A stretch of DNA of 64,000 nucleotides from Mesorhizobium huakuii (GCF_030160235.1 NZ_BSNY01000047.1:310001-374000); one strand, 5' to 3'; shown: positions 8,243 to 18,276, counted from the first letter of the stretch. Numbers and translations are program-made. The notes: generated from the sequence alone by a model not told the origin.

Positions 8243-9181
8243 ATGACCGATTACACAAAACTCATAGACGCCGAGACCTGGGCTTTCATCGAGCGGACCA
8301 ATTCCTATTATCCGCCCGATACGATCGACTACACGATCGCCCAGCAGCGCGAGATCTATGACCGCATGTGCCGCGAATTCTTTGCCGGCTATCCCCAGGA
8401 CGTGGCGGTCGAAACCTCGGCCATTGCCATGCCCACGCACGACATCCCGATCCGCATCTACCGAAGCGGCGCGCAACCGGCGGCGACCGTGCTCTACATC
8501 CATGGCGGCGGCTTCATCCTTGGCGGGCTGGACAGCCATGACGATGTCTGCGCCGAGCTGTGCGCCCGTACCGGCTACGAAGTTGTCTCGGTCGATTACC
8601 GGCTGGCGCCGGAGCATCTGCATCCGGCCGCCTTCGACGACGCCATGAGCGCCTTCGCATGGGCTGCGTCCAGCCGCGACCGCCCCATTCTGCTCTGCGG
8701 CGACAGCGCCGGCGGCAATCTCTGCGCCGCCATTGCGCACGCCTCGCGCGGCCATGCGAAGCGGCCGGCGGGCCAGGTTCTGGTCTATCCCGGTCTCGGC
8801 GGCGATCGCTCGAGGGGCTCCTATGTCCGACATGCCGAAGCGCCGATGCTGACCATGCGCGATCTCGAATTCTACAAACATATCCGCACCGGCGGGCAGG
8901 ATCGCAGCGGCGATGCCACACTGGCGCCGCTGGCCGACACCGACTTCGCCAACCTGCCGCCGACAGTTCTGATCACCGCCGAGTGCGACCCGCTGTCTTC
9001 AGATGGCGAGACCTATTGTGACCGTATCGTCGCCGCGGGCGGGCGCGCCACATGGTTCGAGGAACCGGGTCTGGTGCACGGCTATCTCAGGGCCCGGCAC
9101 ACGGTCGGCCGGGCCCGCGAAAGTTTCACGCGGATTGTCGATGCGGTGACCGCGCTTGGACAGGGCGCCTGGCTCTGGTGA
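8243..9181 (+). CDS. Alpha/beta hydrolase, hormone-sensitive lipase family
   Basis: 312 aa. The oxyanion motif HGGGF and the nucleophile elbow GDSAGG (about residues 151-156) define the HSL/acetyl-esterase class. A late Asp in ECDPLS and a His in LVHGYL complete the likely triad. Its position at the end of the carnitine genes suggests an ester or thioester hydrolase, possibly releasing carnitine or glycine betaine from CoA or hydrolysing O-acyl-carnitines. That is inference only; HSL enzymes usually act on carboxyl esters. Confidence 0.75.
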   Translation: MTDYTKLIDAETWAFIERTNSYYPPDTIDYTIAQQREIYDRMCREFFAGYPQDVAVETSAIAMPTHDIPIRIYRSGAQPAATVLYIHGGGFILGGLDSHDDVCAELCARTGYEVVSVDYRLAPEHLHPAAFDDAMSAFAWAASSRDRPILLCGDSAGGNLCAAIAHASRGHAKRPAGQVLVYPGLGGDRSRGSYVRHAEAPMLTMRDLEFYKHIRTGGQDRSGDATLAPLADTDFANLPPTVLITAECDPLSSDGETYCDRIVAAGGRATWFEEPGLVHGYLRARHTVGRARESFTRIVDAVTALGQGAWLW

Positions 9182-9304
9182 GCGGTTTCCCGTCCGTCGC
9201 GTGAGACGACCGCACAGACGTGAACGGCACGGCGTAATGCAGGCGCAATGCTGAGCGGGCAGACCCACTGGGTGGGCGGCCAGCAGCAGGAAACAACCGC
9301 AATC

Positions 9305-9763
9305 ATGACCAGGTTCGCAACCGCGTTGGCGCTCCTCCTTTGTGCCGCGACGCTCGGTGCATGCGTCGACACGGACGATTACCGCGACCGCCCTTGGCGC
9401 GACCATCATTGGCGCGACCGTGACCACGGACCCGACAGGCCATGGAGGCCAGACAGGCCATGGCGCCCCGATCGCCCCGACAGACCAGACTGGCCAAGCA
9501 GGCCCGGTCGTCCGGACAGGCCAAATTGGCCGGGCGGGCCAGATCGTCCCGACAGACCGGATCGACCCGATAGACCCGACTGGCCGGACAGGCCAGATCG
9601 CCCGGATCGGCCAGACAGGCCAGACCGCCCCGATTGCGGCGGACCAGCGATCGACTGCGCGCCAGCGCCGGACGTACAACCCGGCGGGCCAGACTGCGCT
9701 AGCGGCCCGGCGACGCCGTCGCCCGACTGTATCGAGCCACGCCGCCCGCGCCGAACCCCCTGA
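9305..9763 (+). CDS. Putative lipoprotein with Arg-Pro-Asp repeat domain
   Basis: 152 aa from the ATG at 9305. The first ~20 residues form a lipoprotein signal (ALALLLCAATLGACVD, lipobox LGAC). They are followed by a tract of about 70-80 residues made almost entirely of R, P, D and W in an RPD triplet register, then a Cys-containing C-terminus. No known domain is evident. The repeat probably expands and contracts. Such zwitterionic proline-rich stretches suit an extended periplasmic or surface linker. An alternative start at 9248 would bury the signal peptide. Confidence 0.55.
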   Translation: MTRFATALALLLCAATLGACVDTDDYRDRPWRDHHWRDRDHGPDRPWRPDRPWRPDRPDRPDWPSRPGRPDRPNWPGGPDRPDRPDRPDRPDWPDRPDRPDRPDRPDRPDCGGPAIDCAPAPDVQPGGPDCASGPATPSPDCIEPRRPRRTP

Positions 9764-9939
9764 TCGCGAGACATATGCGGCCTTTATAACTCGGGCCAAA
9801 ACCTGCTCTCGAATTCCTATGCGGCCAGAGACTATGTAATTCCGGGCCGCCGCTTGACCGGCGACCGGAACAACAGACTGGCTTCAGACGACCATGAAAT
9901 CACATTCAACCCGGCTGACCTCGGGGGGTTAGCCGCCGG

Positions 9940-10215
9940 GTGCCGACGGAGTATTTCGTCCTGGCAAACCTGAAAGAGCAGGGGGCAATCATCGGCCAAC
10001 TCGCCGGTCATCCGATCGCCGATACGGTCGTCGATGCGAGTGGATCGCGATATCGCTATGTCGGCGTTGCAACGCGCGACGCCGACGGGCGCTTCGATGT
10101 CGACGCGCTCCGGACTGGCGAATGGATCGTCCAGCCCGGACTGATCTATGCCGCTGATGGCAAGGCGTCTCCCTCAAGGCCGCCACGGCGCGGGCGAGGC
10201 CGGGACCGGTCTTGA
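9940..10215 (+). CDS. Hypothetical protein, possible gene remnant, 91 aa
   Basis: GTG start with a G-rich stretch (GGGGGG) about 10 nt upstream. Residues 1-75 have normal codon use and composition (FVLANLKEQGAIIGQ, GEWIVQPGLIYAADG). The last ~15 residues (arginine/proline-rich) lie antisense to the 3' end of the DapA gene and look like run-on after loss of a stop. Family not recognised. It may be a small intact gene or a fragment. Confidence 0.4.
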   Translation: MPTEYFVLANLKEQGAIIGQLAGHPIADTVVDASGSRYRYVGVATRDADGRFDVDALRTGEWIVQPGLIYAADGKASPSRPPRRGRGRDRS

Positions 10216-11127
10216 TTGCGTGACACCGGGTACGCTCTCGGACAGGGCCAGCATAGCCTCGCGTATAGCTGTTTCGGTTTCAGGGCGAACCGAGGTCAGC
10301 GGTAAGCGGACATCGGGGCTCAAGCCCAGCGCCAAGCTTACCGCATATTTGACCGGCACGGGATTGCTCTCCAGTTCAAGCGCCGCGATCAGCGGCCGCA
10401 AGCGATGGTGGATGGCCCGGACGGTGTGATGGTCGCCCTGCCTGCACGCGTCATGCATCTCGACACACAGTCGCGGCACGACATTGGAGACCACCGAAAT
10501 CGTCCCACGCCCGCCCATCGTGTTGAAGCCGAAAGACGTCGCGTCGTGGCCGGAGAGAAAGATGAAACGGCGCCTGAGCACAGCGGGAAGCGAGGATAGT
10601 CGGTTTACATCGCCAGTTGCGTCCTTGATGCCGACGATGGTCGGGATCTGCGCCAGGCGTTCGAGCGTCGCCTCGGACAGGTCGACGCCGGTTCGCGCCG
10701 GCACATTATAGACGATGATCGGTATCCTGACCTTGGCTGCGATCGCCTCGAAGTGGCGAAAGATGCCTTCCTGGCTCGGCTTGTTGTAGTAAGGCGTCAC
10801 GATGAGGGCGACGTCAGCGCCACAAGCCTCGGCGGCTGTCGAAAAGGCGATCGTCGTCTCGGTGCTGTTCGTGCCGGTGCCGGCTACGATCGGCACCCTG
10901 CCGGCGGCGGTTTTCACGCACAGCGCGACTATGTCGAGGCGCTCCTCCCACGACAGGGTCGGGGCTTCACCTGTGGTGCCGCATGGGACCAGCCCGTTGA
11001 TCCCTTGTTCGATCTGCCAGCGCAACAGCGCGGTCAGCTGCTTCAGGTCGACCTCGCCGTCGGTGAACGGCGTTACCAGCGCGGTCATCGCTCCGGTCAG
11101 GCGCATTCGGGCTTGTTCTGGAGTCAT
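10174..11127 (-). CDS. dapA: Dihydrodipicolinate synthase family protein (DapA-like)
   Basis: 317 aa. It has the N-terminal GAMTALVTPF, the GTTGEAPTL substrate loop, the catalytic Tyr in VYNVPARTG and the Schiff-base Lys in GIKDATGDV. These are the full set of 4-hydroxy-tetrahydrodipicolinate synthase residues (pyruvate plus aspartate semialdehyde, lysine/peptidoglycan pathway). The setting among small unknown genes suggests an accessory paralogue rather than the housekeeping copy; related aldolases on other 2-keto acids are possible. The C-terminal tail (after about 295) is Pro/Ser-rich and probably variable. Confidence 0.8.
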   Translation of the reverse strand: MTPEQARMRLTGAMTALVTPFTDGEVDLKQLTALLRWQIEQGINGLVPCGTTGEAPTLSWEERLDIVALCVKTAAGRVPIVAGTGTNSTETTIAFSTAAEACGADVALIVTPYYNKPSQEGIFRHFEAIAAKVRIPIIVYNVPARTGVDLSEATLERLAQIPTIVGIKDATGDVNRLSSLPAVLRRRFIFLSGHDATSFGFNTMGGRGTISVVSNVVPRLCVEMHDACRQGDHHTVRAIHHRLRPLIAALELESNPVPVKYAVSLALGLSPDVRLPLTSVRPETETAIREAMLALSESVPGVTQSRPVPASPAPWRP

Positions 11128-11551
11128 GGCAATCAGTATCTCCTGGATGAATTCTGGGACGCACCGTTTTCATGAGGTGCGAGGAAAGCAGGGCTGACAG
11201 CAGCGCGGCTGCCAGATCTATGTGGTCCGCTTCGGCTATGTCGGCCCCAGCCGTTGTTCTTGGCAGTGTGATTTGAATGGAGCAAAACCAGCGCTCGCCG
11301 ATCTTGCTGATGGCCGACACCGAGCGCTCCGGCTTCGACGAGGCGACCAGCAGGAAGACGGCGTCGAGCGTGGCGCCGGCCTCGACCAGACCGGCAAATC
11401 GCCGGCCTTGACGGGATGATCTGTCGAGCGACAGGGCGCGTGCCGCATCCCAAAGCTGGTGTTCGAGTAGCCTGCCGACATGCGGGAGGCGATCGAGCAG
11501 TCCGGCGAGATCGGCGCTGTTGGGGTCAGCAATGGTGTTGGAATTGTCCAT
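10967..11551 (-). CDS. Hypothetical protein overlapping dapA start
   Basis: 194 aa from the ATG at 11551, with GGGACGA upstream. The first ~130 residues are plausible protein (GLLDRLPHVGRLLEHQLWDA, then WFCSIQITLP and a leucine-rich helix). The last ~55 residues run in another frame over the first 161 nt of dapA and are Arg/Asp-rich shadow sequence. A lost stop or a frameshift near 11130-11160 is likely. No family recognised. Confidence 0.45.
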   Translation of the reverse strand: MDNSNTIADPNSADLAGLLDRLPHVGRLLEHQLWDAARALSLDRSSRQGRRFAGLVEAGATLDAVFLLVASSKPERSVSAISKIGERWFCSIQITLPRTTAGADIAEADHIDLAAALLSALLSSHLMKTVRPRIHPGDTDCHDSRTSPNAPDRSDDRAGNAVHRRRGRPEAADRAVALADRTRDQRAGPMRHHR

Positions 11552-11589
11552 GGCCAAATCGTCCCGGTCAGTTCGGAACCGGGCGCGGC

Positions 11590-11811
11590 TCAGTTGAACA
11601 GGGAGAGCCGCACACTTGCCGGGGCGAAGCGTATCGCGCCGGCCCGATGGCCGCTTTCCATCGCGGCGAAACGGACAGCGGAATTCCTGTCGGCAAAGAC
11701 GCCGCCGGTCTGGCCTTCTTCGTCGCGCGCGATCCAGTGGCCTTCGCCATCGCGTCCAATGACGAAGCGGTGAAGGGCGTTTCCGTCAGGGGGAATAGGG
11801 GAACTTTGCAT
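11590..11811 (-). CDS. Small hypothetical protein, 73 aa
   Basis: Start at the ATG complementary to 11809-11811, preceded by GCAGGAGAC, a strong Shine-Dalgarno. The product contains ALHRFVIGRDGEGHWIARDE, a small beta-rich fold with a W-x-A-x-D pattern. It is soluble, with no signal. It follows the small membrane-protein gene by 16 nt, so the two are probably one transcript. Function unknown. Confidence 0.6.
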   Translation of the reverse strand: MQSSPIPPDGNALHRFVIGRDGEGHWIARDEEGQTGGVFADRNSAVRFAAMESGHRAGAIRFAPASVRLSLFN

Positions 11812-11827
11812 GGTCGTCTCCTGCTTC

Positions 11828-12019
11828 TCAGGACAACTGCGCAGCGATCGCGGCGGCGGCCACCAGGGCGCCGACGACCAGCAGCCACCATGTCGGAGTG
11901 AAGGGCGCAACCAGGCTGACCGACCGGCGATTGCTGTTGGCCGCGCGCCTGATCTGTTCAACCTGTGATGCCGGCAAAGGACGATGGGTGGGCAGGTAAA
12001 GCCCGTCCGAGAGGAACAT
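11828..12019 (-). CDS. Small membrane protein, 63 aa
   Basis: Start chosen at the ATG complementary to 12017-12019, with AAGGAAAG upstream. The N-terminal half is polar. The C-terminus is one transmembrane helix (WWLLVVGALVAAAAIAAQL). Upstream, 12020-12212 contains an AT-rich stretch (around 12120-12170) that could hold its promoter. Function unknown. Confidence 0.55.
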   Translation of the reverse strand: MFLSDGLYLPTHRPLPASQVEQIRRAANSNRRSVSLVAPFTPTWWLLVVGALVAAAAIAAQLS

Positions 12020-12212
12020 CGAAGACTTTCCTTCTTCTTGTACCGCCGCCACGAGGTGGCGGCCGCCTGCAGGCGCTCAGGGCCTGCTGCACTCGGAAGG
12101 ATAAAAGCATCGGCATTTGTATTCGAGGCGGACTAAAACTGAAAAATATAAAAAAGTCATATGTTTATCGCCCGGGTGTATAGGCGGCCCAGGCGACAAC
12201 GACGGTGCCGTT

Positions 12213-13871
12213 TCACGCCACCGAGGCGGCCGCCGCCCGGCCGGCGCTGCGGCCGGAGAAGATGCAGCCGCCGAGGAACGTGCCTTCCAGCGCTGCATAA
12301 CCATGCACGCCGCCGCCGCCGAAACCCGCCGCTTCGCCCACGGCATAGAGCCCGGGTACCGGCTGGCCGTCGGCACCCAGCACGCGGCTGTCGAGATCGG
12401 TCTGCAGGCCGCCCAGCGTTTTGCGGGTCAGGATGTTGAGACGCACCGCGATCAGCGGGCCGTTTGCCGGATCGAGCATCTTGTGCGGTTTGGCCGTGCG
12501 GATGAGCTTGTCACCGAGATAGGCGCGGGCGCCGCGCAGCGCGGTGATCTGCATGTCCTTGGAGAACGGATTGTCGAGTTGGCGATCGCGGGCGCGGATC
12601 TCGCGTTCCACCTGGGCGAGCTCAAGCAGCGGCTCGCCGCCGGCCAGCGCGTTCATGCGCGCCACCAGCTTCGAAAGATCGGCCTCGACGATGAAGTCCT
12701 CGCCCTTCTCCATGAAGGCCTTCACCGGGCCCGGAATGCCCGATGTCGCGCGGCCGAGCACCTGGCGCCAGCTCTTGCCGGTCAGGTCCGGGTTCTGCTC
12801 GGAGCCCGACAGCGCGAACTCCTTCTGGATGATTTTCCTGGTCAGGATGAACCAGGAATAATCGAAGCCGGTGCTCATGATGTGGCTGAGCGTGCCGAGC
12901 GTGTCAAAGCCGGGATAGAGCGGCACCGGCAGGCGTTTTCCCCTGGCATCGAGCCAGAGTGAGGACGGGCCGGGCAGGATGCGGATCGCATGTTCAGTCC
13001 AGATCGGCGCCCAGTTCTTGATGCCCTCGACATAGTGCCACATGCGGTCGCGGTTGATGATTGAACCGCCGGCGGCCTCGGTGATCGCCAGCATGCGGCC
13101 GTCGACATGGTCGGGCACGCCGGTGATCATGCGTTTTGGTGCCGTGCCCAGCCGCTTGGGCCAGTTTTCCCGGACAAGCTGGTGGTTGGCGCCAATGCCA
13201 CCGGAGGCGACAATTACCGCTTGCGCATGCAGCTCGAAATCGCCCGATATGTCGCGCGAGCTCTTGTGGCCACGCTCGACGATGCTCGGCTGAAGGATGT
13301 CGCCGCGCACACCGGTCACGACAGCGCCCACCCGCATCAGTTCGTTCACCCGATGGCGGAATTTGAAGCTGATCAATCCGCGCTTTTGCGCCTCGCGCAC
13401 GCGCAGGACGAAAGGCTCGAGAACGCCGGGGCCGGTGCCCCAGGTGATGTGGAAGCGCGGCACGGAATTGCCGTGGCCGATGGCATTGCCGCCGCCGCGC
13501 TCGGCCCAGCCGACCACGGGAAAGAACTTCAGGCCGCGCTCGATTAGCCAGGAGCGCTTCTCGCCGGCGGCGAAACCGACATAGGCTTCCGCCCACTTGC
13601 GCGGCCAGAAATCCTCCGGCCGGTCGAAGGCCGCCGTGCCCATCCAGTCCTCGAGCGCCAGATCATGCGAATCGCGGATGCGCATGCGCCGCTGCTCGGG
13701 GGAATCGACAAGGAACAATCCGCCGAACGACCAGAACGCCTGGCCGCCCAGCGACTGCTCCGGCTCCTGGTCGACGATGATGATCTTCTTGCCGGCCTCG
13801 GCGAGCTCGGCCGCGGCAACCAGCCCGGCAAGGCCGGCGCCGACAATGATCACGTCCGCGTCGTCAGCCAT
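12213..13871 (-). CDS. FAD-binding dehydrogenase (fumarate reductase / 3-ketosteroid dehydrogenase-like flavoprotein)
   Basis: 552 aa. The N-terminal dinucleotide fold is VIIVGAGLAGLVAAAELAEAG, and LGGQAFWSFGG follows. The C-terminal flavin motif GGVHGYAALEGTFLGGC matches the FAD_binding_2 family. These predicted soluble oxidoreductases oxidise C-C bonds of keto acids or steroids; the substrate here is not evident. It is transcribed alone, 44 nt from the upstream Gfo/Idh gene. Confidence 0.78.
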   Translation of the reverse strand: MADDADVIIVGAGLAGLVAAAELAEAGKKIIIVDQEPEQSLGGQAFWSFGGLFLVDSPEQRRMRIRDSHDLALEDWMGTAAFDRPEDFWPRKWAEAYVGFAAGEKRSWLIERGLKFFPVVGWAERGGGNAIGHGNSVPRFHITWGTGPGVLEPFVLRVREAQKRGLISFKFRHRVNELMRVGAVVTGVRGDILQPSIVERGHKSSRDISGDFELHAQAVIVASGGIGANHQLVRENWPKRLGTAPKRMITGVPDHVDGRMLAITEAAGGSIINRDRMWHYVEGIKNWAPIWTEHAIRILPGPSSLWLDARGKRLPVPLYPGFDTLGTLSHIMSTGFDYSWFILTRKIIQKEFALSGSEQNPDLTGKSWRQVLGRATSGIPGPVKAFMEKGEDFIVEADLSKLVARMNALAGGEPLLELAQVEREIRARDRQLDNPFSKDMQITALRGARAYLGDKLIRTAKPHKMLDPANGPLIAVRLNILTRKTLGGLQTDLDSRVLGADGQPVPGLYAVGEAAGFGGGGVHGYAALEGTFLGGCIFSGRSAGRAAAASVA

Positions 13872-13915
13872 TTTTCCTCCCAGAATTAGCCGGCTACTTT
13901 ATTTCGGAGAGCTAG

Positions 13916-14905
13916 TTAGACAGCCTCCCAGCCGTCCTTGCCGCCGGCGCGGAAGATGGCGTCGATGACCTTCTGGTTGAGCACGGATTCCTCCAGCGTG
14001 AAGACACGCTCCTTGCCGCCCTGTGCAGCCCGCGCGAAGGTTTCGACCTCCAGCCGGTACTGTTGCGTGCCGGGGAAGCGGAACACCTGCGCCTCGGTGT
14101 GGTTCTGGTTGTGCAACTCGACACGATGATGGTCGTAGAGCCCGGCATTGAACGGCGAGAAGACCTCGATGAAACCCTTCTCGCCATGGAACACCATCAC
14201 CTGGCGCGCCGCCATCTGCGTCGACAAATAGAAGGACAGTTCGAAATCGCCGAAATCGGCGCGGATCGAGGAATAGATGTCGGTGCCGAATGTCTTGTCG
14301 CGCTCGATCGTCGCCTGCACACGGCTAGGCTCCTTGCCGGTCGAAAACCGCGTCGACACCGTCGGGTAGACGCCGATGTCGGGCAGTGCGCCGCCGCCGA
14401 GGTCGAGCTGGTTGCGCATATTGTTGGGATCGACATTGTAGTAGGAGAACGCACCCTGCACATGGCGCAGCCGGCCGATGGCGCCGCTGGCGATGAGATC
14501 GCGCACCTTGATCCATTGCGGGTGGTAGATGACCATGAAGGCTTCGCAGACCAGCACCTTCTTGGCATCGCGCAGCTTGATCAGCGGCGGGATGTCCTTG
14601 GCGTCGAGCGCGAGAGGCTTCTCGACCAGCACATGTTTTCCCGCCTCGATGGCCTTCGCCGTCCATTCGACATGCTGCGAGGTCGGCAGCGGAATGTAGA
14701 CGCCGTCAATGTCCTTGGAGGCCAGCAGTTCCTCATACGAACCGAACGCGTGGCGGGCGCCGAACCGCTCGGCCAGGGCCTTGGCTTTCGACAGGTCGCG
14801 GCTGGCGATCGCCGACAGCACGCCGTTCTCCGCTTCGACGATTGCAGGCAACAACTGCTCGCGGCCGATCTTGGCCGTCGACAACACACCCCATCGGAAC
14901 ATCAC
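13916..14905 (-). CDS. Gfo/Idh/MocA-family NAD(P)-dependent oxidoreductase
   Basis: 329 aa. The N-terminal Rossmann fold is [18 protein letters not shown], with the family EKP motif in [10 protein letters not shown] (about residues 90-99). The C-terminal domain is the usual alpha/beta dehydrogenase body ([16 protein letters not shown]). These enzymes oxidise sugars, inositols or related polyols, or act as trans-dihydrodiol dehydrogenases. The start is at 14905; a second ATG is the next codon. Substrate not assignable. Confidence 0.8.
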   Translation of the reverse strand: MMFRWGVLSTAKIGREQLLPAIVEAENGVLSAIASRDLSKAKALAERFGARHAFGSYEELLASKDIDGVYIPLPTSQHVEWTAKAIEAGKHVLVEKPLALDAKDIPPLIKLRDAKKVLVCEAFMVIYHPQWIKVRDLIASGAIGRLRHVQGAFSYYNVDPNNMRNQLDLGGGALPDIGVYPTVSTRFSTGKEPSRVQATIERDKTFGTDIYSSIRADFGDFELSFYLSTQMAARQVMVFHGEKGFIEVFSPFNAGLYDHHRVELHNQNHTEAQVFRFPGTQQYRLEVETFARAAQGGKERVFTLEESVLNQKVIDAIFRAGGKDGWEAV

Positions 14906-14983
14906 GCTTCTCCATGTCGATTAACAGGCGACGAGGTTTGCCCGAAATCGACGGAAAAGCCAATGACCGAGGGTGACCCTGGC

Positions 14984-15559
14984 TCAGCCCCGCTTGCCCG
15001 TCAGCGTCATGTCGAAGTCGACGACATTGGAATAGAGCGGCGTGCCGACATCCATGCCGTATCGTGACCGCAGCACCTTGCCGGTGACATGGAATTTGAT
15101 CGTGCCGCCCTTCAACCCATCGAGCTCGGCGGTGAATTTTTCCGCAAAGGTCTTGCCGCGTGCCGTCAGCCTGCCGGTGACAAGAGCCGACGTATCGCCG
15201 GTGCGGGTCACGCTGGTCGAGCGGAACTGGATCTCCGGGCTGTTGGCCGCATCGAACACCGCGTCGGAGCGCAGGAAGGCGTCGATGCGGCTCTGGCCGG
15301 TGCCGACGCTTTCCGGATAGATGGTGAGGTCGACCTTCGAGCGCCCGACATCGCCATTGTCGATGCGGATCGTGCCCTTGAAGCGGGCGAAGGCGCCGTC
15401 GAAGCCGCCGCCGCCGGCCTTGCCGATGGTGAAATGGATGCTGGAGCCTGCCGGGCTGACGGTGTAGCTGCCGGCGGCGTCGCTCAATGCCACCGCCGCG
15501 GCTGCGGGCACGGCAAGGCATGCGGCAAAAGCCGCGAATCCAAGGATGCGCGCATGCAT
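14984..15559 (-). CDS. yceI: YceI-family periplasmic lipid-binding protein
   Basis: 191 aa from the ATG at 15559, preceded by AGGAAAGGAAC. Signal peptide at residues 1-22 (ILGFAAFAACLAVPAAAAVA). The YceI lipocalin-like barrel follows: SYTVSPAGSSIHFTIGKAGG, a dip of FDGAFARFKGTI, and GLKGGTIKFHVTGKV near the end. YceI proteins bind polyprenoid-type lipids or ubiquinone-like isoprenoids. It is paired with a cytochrome b561 gene 69 nt upstream, a recurrent pairing. Confidence 0.85.
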   Translation of the reverse strand: MHARILGFAAFAACLAVPAAAAVALSDAAGSYTVSPAGSSIHFTIGKAGGGGFDGAFARFKGTIRIDNGDVGRSKVDLTIYPESVGTGQSRIDAFLRSDAVFDAANSPEIQFRSTSVTRTGDTSALVTGRLTARGKTFAEKFTAELDGLKGGTIKFHVTGKVLRSRYGMDVGTPLYSNVVDFDMTLTGKRG

Positions 15560-15628
15560 GGGATTGTTCCTTTCCTGGAGGCAACGCTTGTTCGCGTCCT
15601 CACCCCGCAAACGCGCTGGCCGCCCGCT

Positions 15629-16201
15629 CTATTCCCCACCTGACGAAGGTGTGATCATGCGCGTCAGCACGCTGTCGCGCAGCACGAAGTGGTGGCGCAA
15701 GGCGGCAGCGACATGCAGCGCAACGAGCGCGATGCCGACATAGGCGAGATACCAGTGCGCCGCCGCCCAGAAGCTTTCGGCGGCATCGGATTCGGCGAGC
15801 GGCAAATTGGGCATCACGAACAGGTCGAACGGCATGGTCGGGATTTCCAGCGTCGACACCGAAACCAGCGCCCAGCCGGACAAGGGCAAGGCGATCTGAA
15901 AGGCATAGAGCGCCAGATGCGCGAGCGGCGCCGTACGCCGTTCCAGCGCGCCGACCGAAGCCGGCAGGGGCGGCGTCGCATTGCCAATCCGCCAGGCGAT
16001 GCGCAGGGTGATGAGGCCAAGCAGCAGAAAGCCCAGGGATTTGTGCAGCTGGATCAGCTCGAAGGCGGTACGCTGGCTGGTCAGCCGCACCATGATGAAG
16101 CCGAGGGCGAACTGGCCGATGAAGAGGACGCCGATCAGCCAGTGCAGGAGGATGGTTGCCCAGCCGTAGCGGGTTGGCGTGTTGGTGATTGAAGTCTGCA
16201 T
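15629..16201 (-). CDS. Cytochrome b561
   Basis: 190 aa, four membrane helices. The expected haem-ligand His residues are in LLHWLIG (helix 1), LHKSLGF (helix 2), and AHLALY / ALHVAAALRHH (helices 3 and 4). A di-haem quinol-oxidising or superoxide:quinone-type b561 of the inner membrane. It is likely co-transcribed with yceI. Its upstream side is a short repeat element. Confidence 0.85.
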   Translation of the reverse strand: MQTSITNTPTRYGWATILLHWLIGVLFIGQFALGFIMVRLTSQRTAFELIQLHKSLGFLLLGLITLRIAWRIGNATPPLPASVGALERRTAPLAHLALYAFQIALPLSGWALVSVSTLEIPTMPFDLFVMPNLPLAESDAAESFWAAAHWYLAYVGIALVALHVAAALRHHFVLRDSVLTRMITPSSGGE

Positions 16202-16237
16202 GGCGTGTGAACGAATGCCGGGTCGGCTTTCTTCCGG

Positions 16238-16276
16238 CGCCCCTCACCCTCCCCACAAGGGGGAGGTAAGGGGCGT
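16238..16276. repeat. CCCTCACCCTCCCC element, short copy
   Basis: CCCCTCACCCTCCCCACAAGG pairs with GGGGGAGGTAAGGGG, giving a strong hairpin just 3' of the LysR gene and 5' of the b561 gene. It is related to the element at 8130-8237 and may also act as a transcription terminator. Confidence 0.55.
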
Positions 16277-16279
16277 TCC

Positions 16280-17170
16280 CTAACCGCTCACCTTGAAGAA
16301 ATCCACGAACGCCCTCAGCGCCGGACGCATCTGCCGGCGGCTGGGATAATAGACGAAGAACCCTTCGAAGGGCGGGCACCAGTCCTCCAGCACGCGGATC
16401 AGCCTTCCGTCGGCGAGCGGGTCCCGCACATAAGGCTCGAAGACGAAGGCGAGTCCAGCGCCATCGACCACCGCTTGCGCGATCAGATGGTCCTCGTCGA
16501 GGATTAGCGGTCCTTGCGTTGCAATCTCGATCTCCTCTCCGTCTTTCTCGAATTCCCAGCGGTAGAGAACGCCGCTGGAGAAGCGGAAGCGGATGCAGCG
16601 ATGATCGGCAAGGTCGCGCGGATGATGTGGTCTCGGCATGGCCGCGAAATAGGATGGCGCGCCGACCACCGCGCCGCGAAGGTCCGGTCCGATGCGCACG
16701 GCGATCATGTCGCGCTGCAGGCTCTCGCCGAGCCGCACGCCAGCATCGAAACCGCCTTCAACCACATCGGTGAAGCGGTCCTCGATGACAATCTCCAGCA
16801 CGATGTCGGGATAGGCCGTGGCAAAAGCGCCGAGCCGCGGCGTCAGCACCAGATGCGCTGCCGTGCGCGGCACGCTGAGCCGCAGATTCCCCGCCGGCCG
16901 CTCGCGTGACTCGACCGCGGTCTCCAGTGCCAGGTCGATTTCCGACAGAGCCGGCCGCAATCGCTCCAAGAGTTGCGCGCCTTCTTCCGTCGGCGCGACG
17001 CTGCGGGTGCTGCGCGCCAGGAGCCGCACGCCAAGCCGCGCCTCGAGGCTGGACACAGCGTGGCTGACCGCCGATGGCGCGATGGCCAATTCCCTGGCCG
17101 CGCCGCGAAAGCTGCCGCACTGAGCAACGGTCGCCAGCACCGCCAGTTGGGAGAGATGCGCTCGGTTCAT
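16280..17170 (-). CDS. LysR-family transcriptional regulator
   Basis: 296 aa. The N-terminal winged HTH is LSQLAVLATVAQCGSFRGAA through AIAPSAVSHAVSSLEARLG, and the effector domain runs from about residue 90. It is divergent from an aldo/keto reductase gene with under 100 nt between the starts, the classic LysR arrangement. It therefore probably controls that gene and itself. Start at the ATG complementary to 17168-17170, because the frame upstream has Cys-rich unlikely sequence. Confidence 0.85.
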   Translation of the reverse strand: MNRAHLSQLAVLATVAQCGSFRGAARELAIAPSAVSHAVSSLEARLGVRLLARSTRSVAPTEEGAQLLERLRPALSEIDLALETAVESRERPAGNLRLSVPRTAAHLVLTPRLGAFATAYPDIVLEIVIEDRFTDVVEGGFDAGVRLGESLQRDMIAVRIGPDLRGAVVGAPSYFAAMPRPHHPRDLADHRCIRFRFSSGVLYRWEFEKDGEEIEIATQGPLILDEDHLIAQAVVDGAGLAFVFEPYVRDPLADGRLIRVLEDWCPPFEGFFVYYPSRRQMRPALRAFVDFFKVSG

Positions 17171-17266
17171 TGATCTATTTCTTGGAACGGCCCGTACAAA
17201 TGAGAGACGATTATCGAACACAAAGCAAGGCGCTACTTCTGCTGCATCACAACAAGGAGACGCGTG

Positions 17267-18262
<996 letters not shown>

Positions 18263-18276
18263 ACGGTGACCTGGGG

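Noticed and set aside
9400-9650. CRISPR-like or tandem DNA array
   Set aside because: The periodicity is a 9-nt codon repeat within a reading frame, with no spacer/repeat alternation and no cas genes.
9406-9774. Collagen-like Gly-X-Y protein on the minus strand
   Set aside because: It mirrors the RPD repeat codons; the plus-strand frame has a signal peptide and lipobox, the minus frame has neither.
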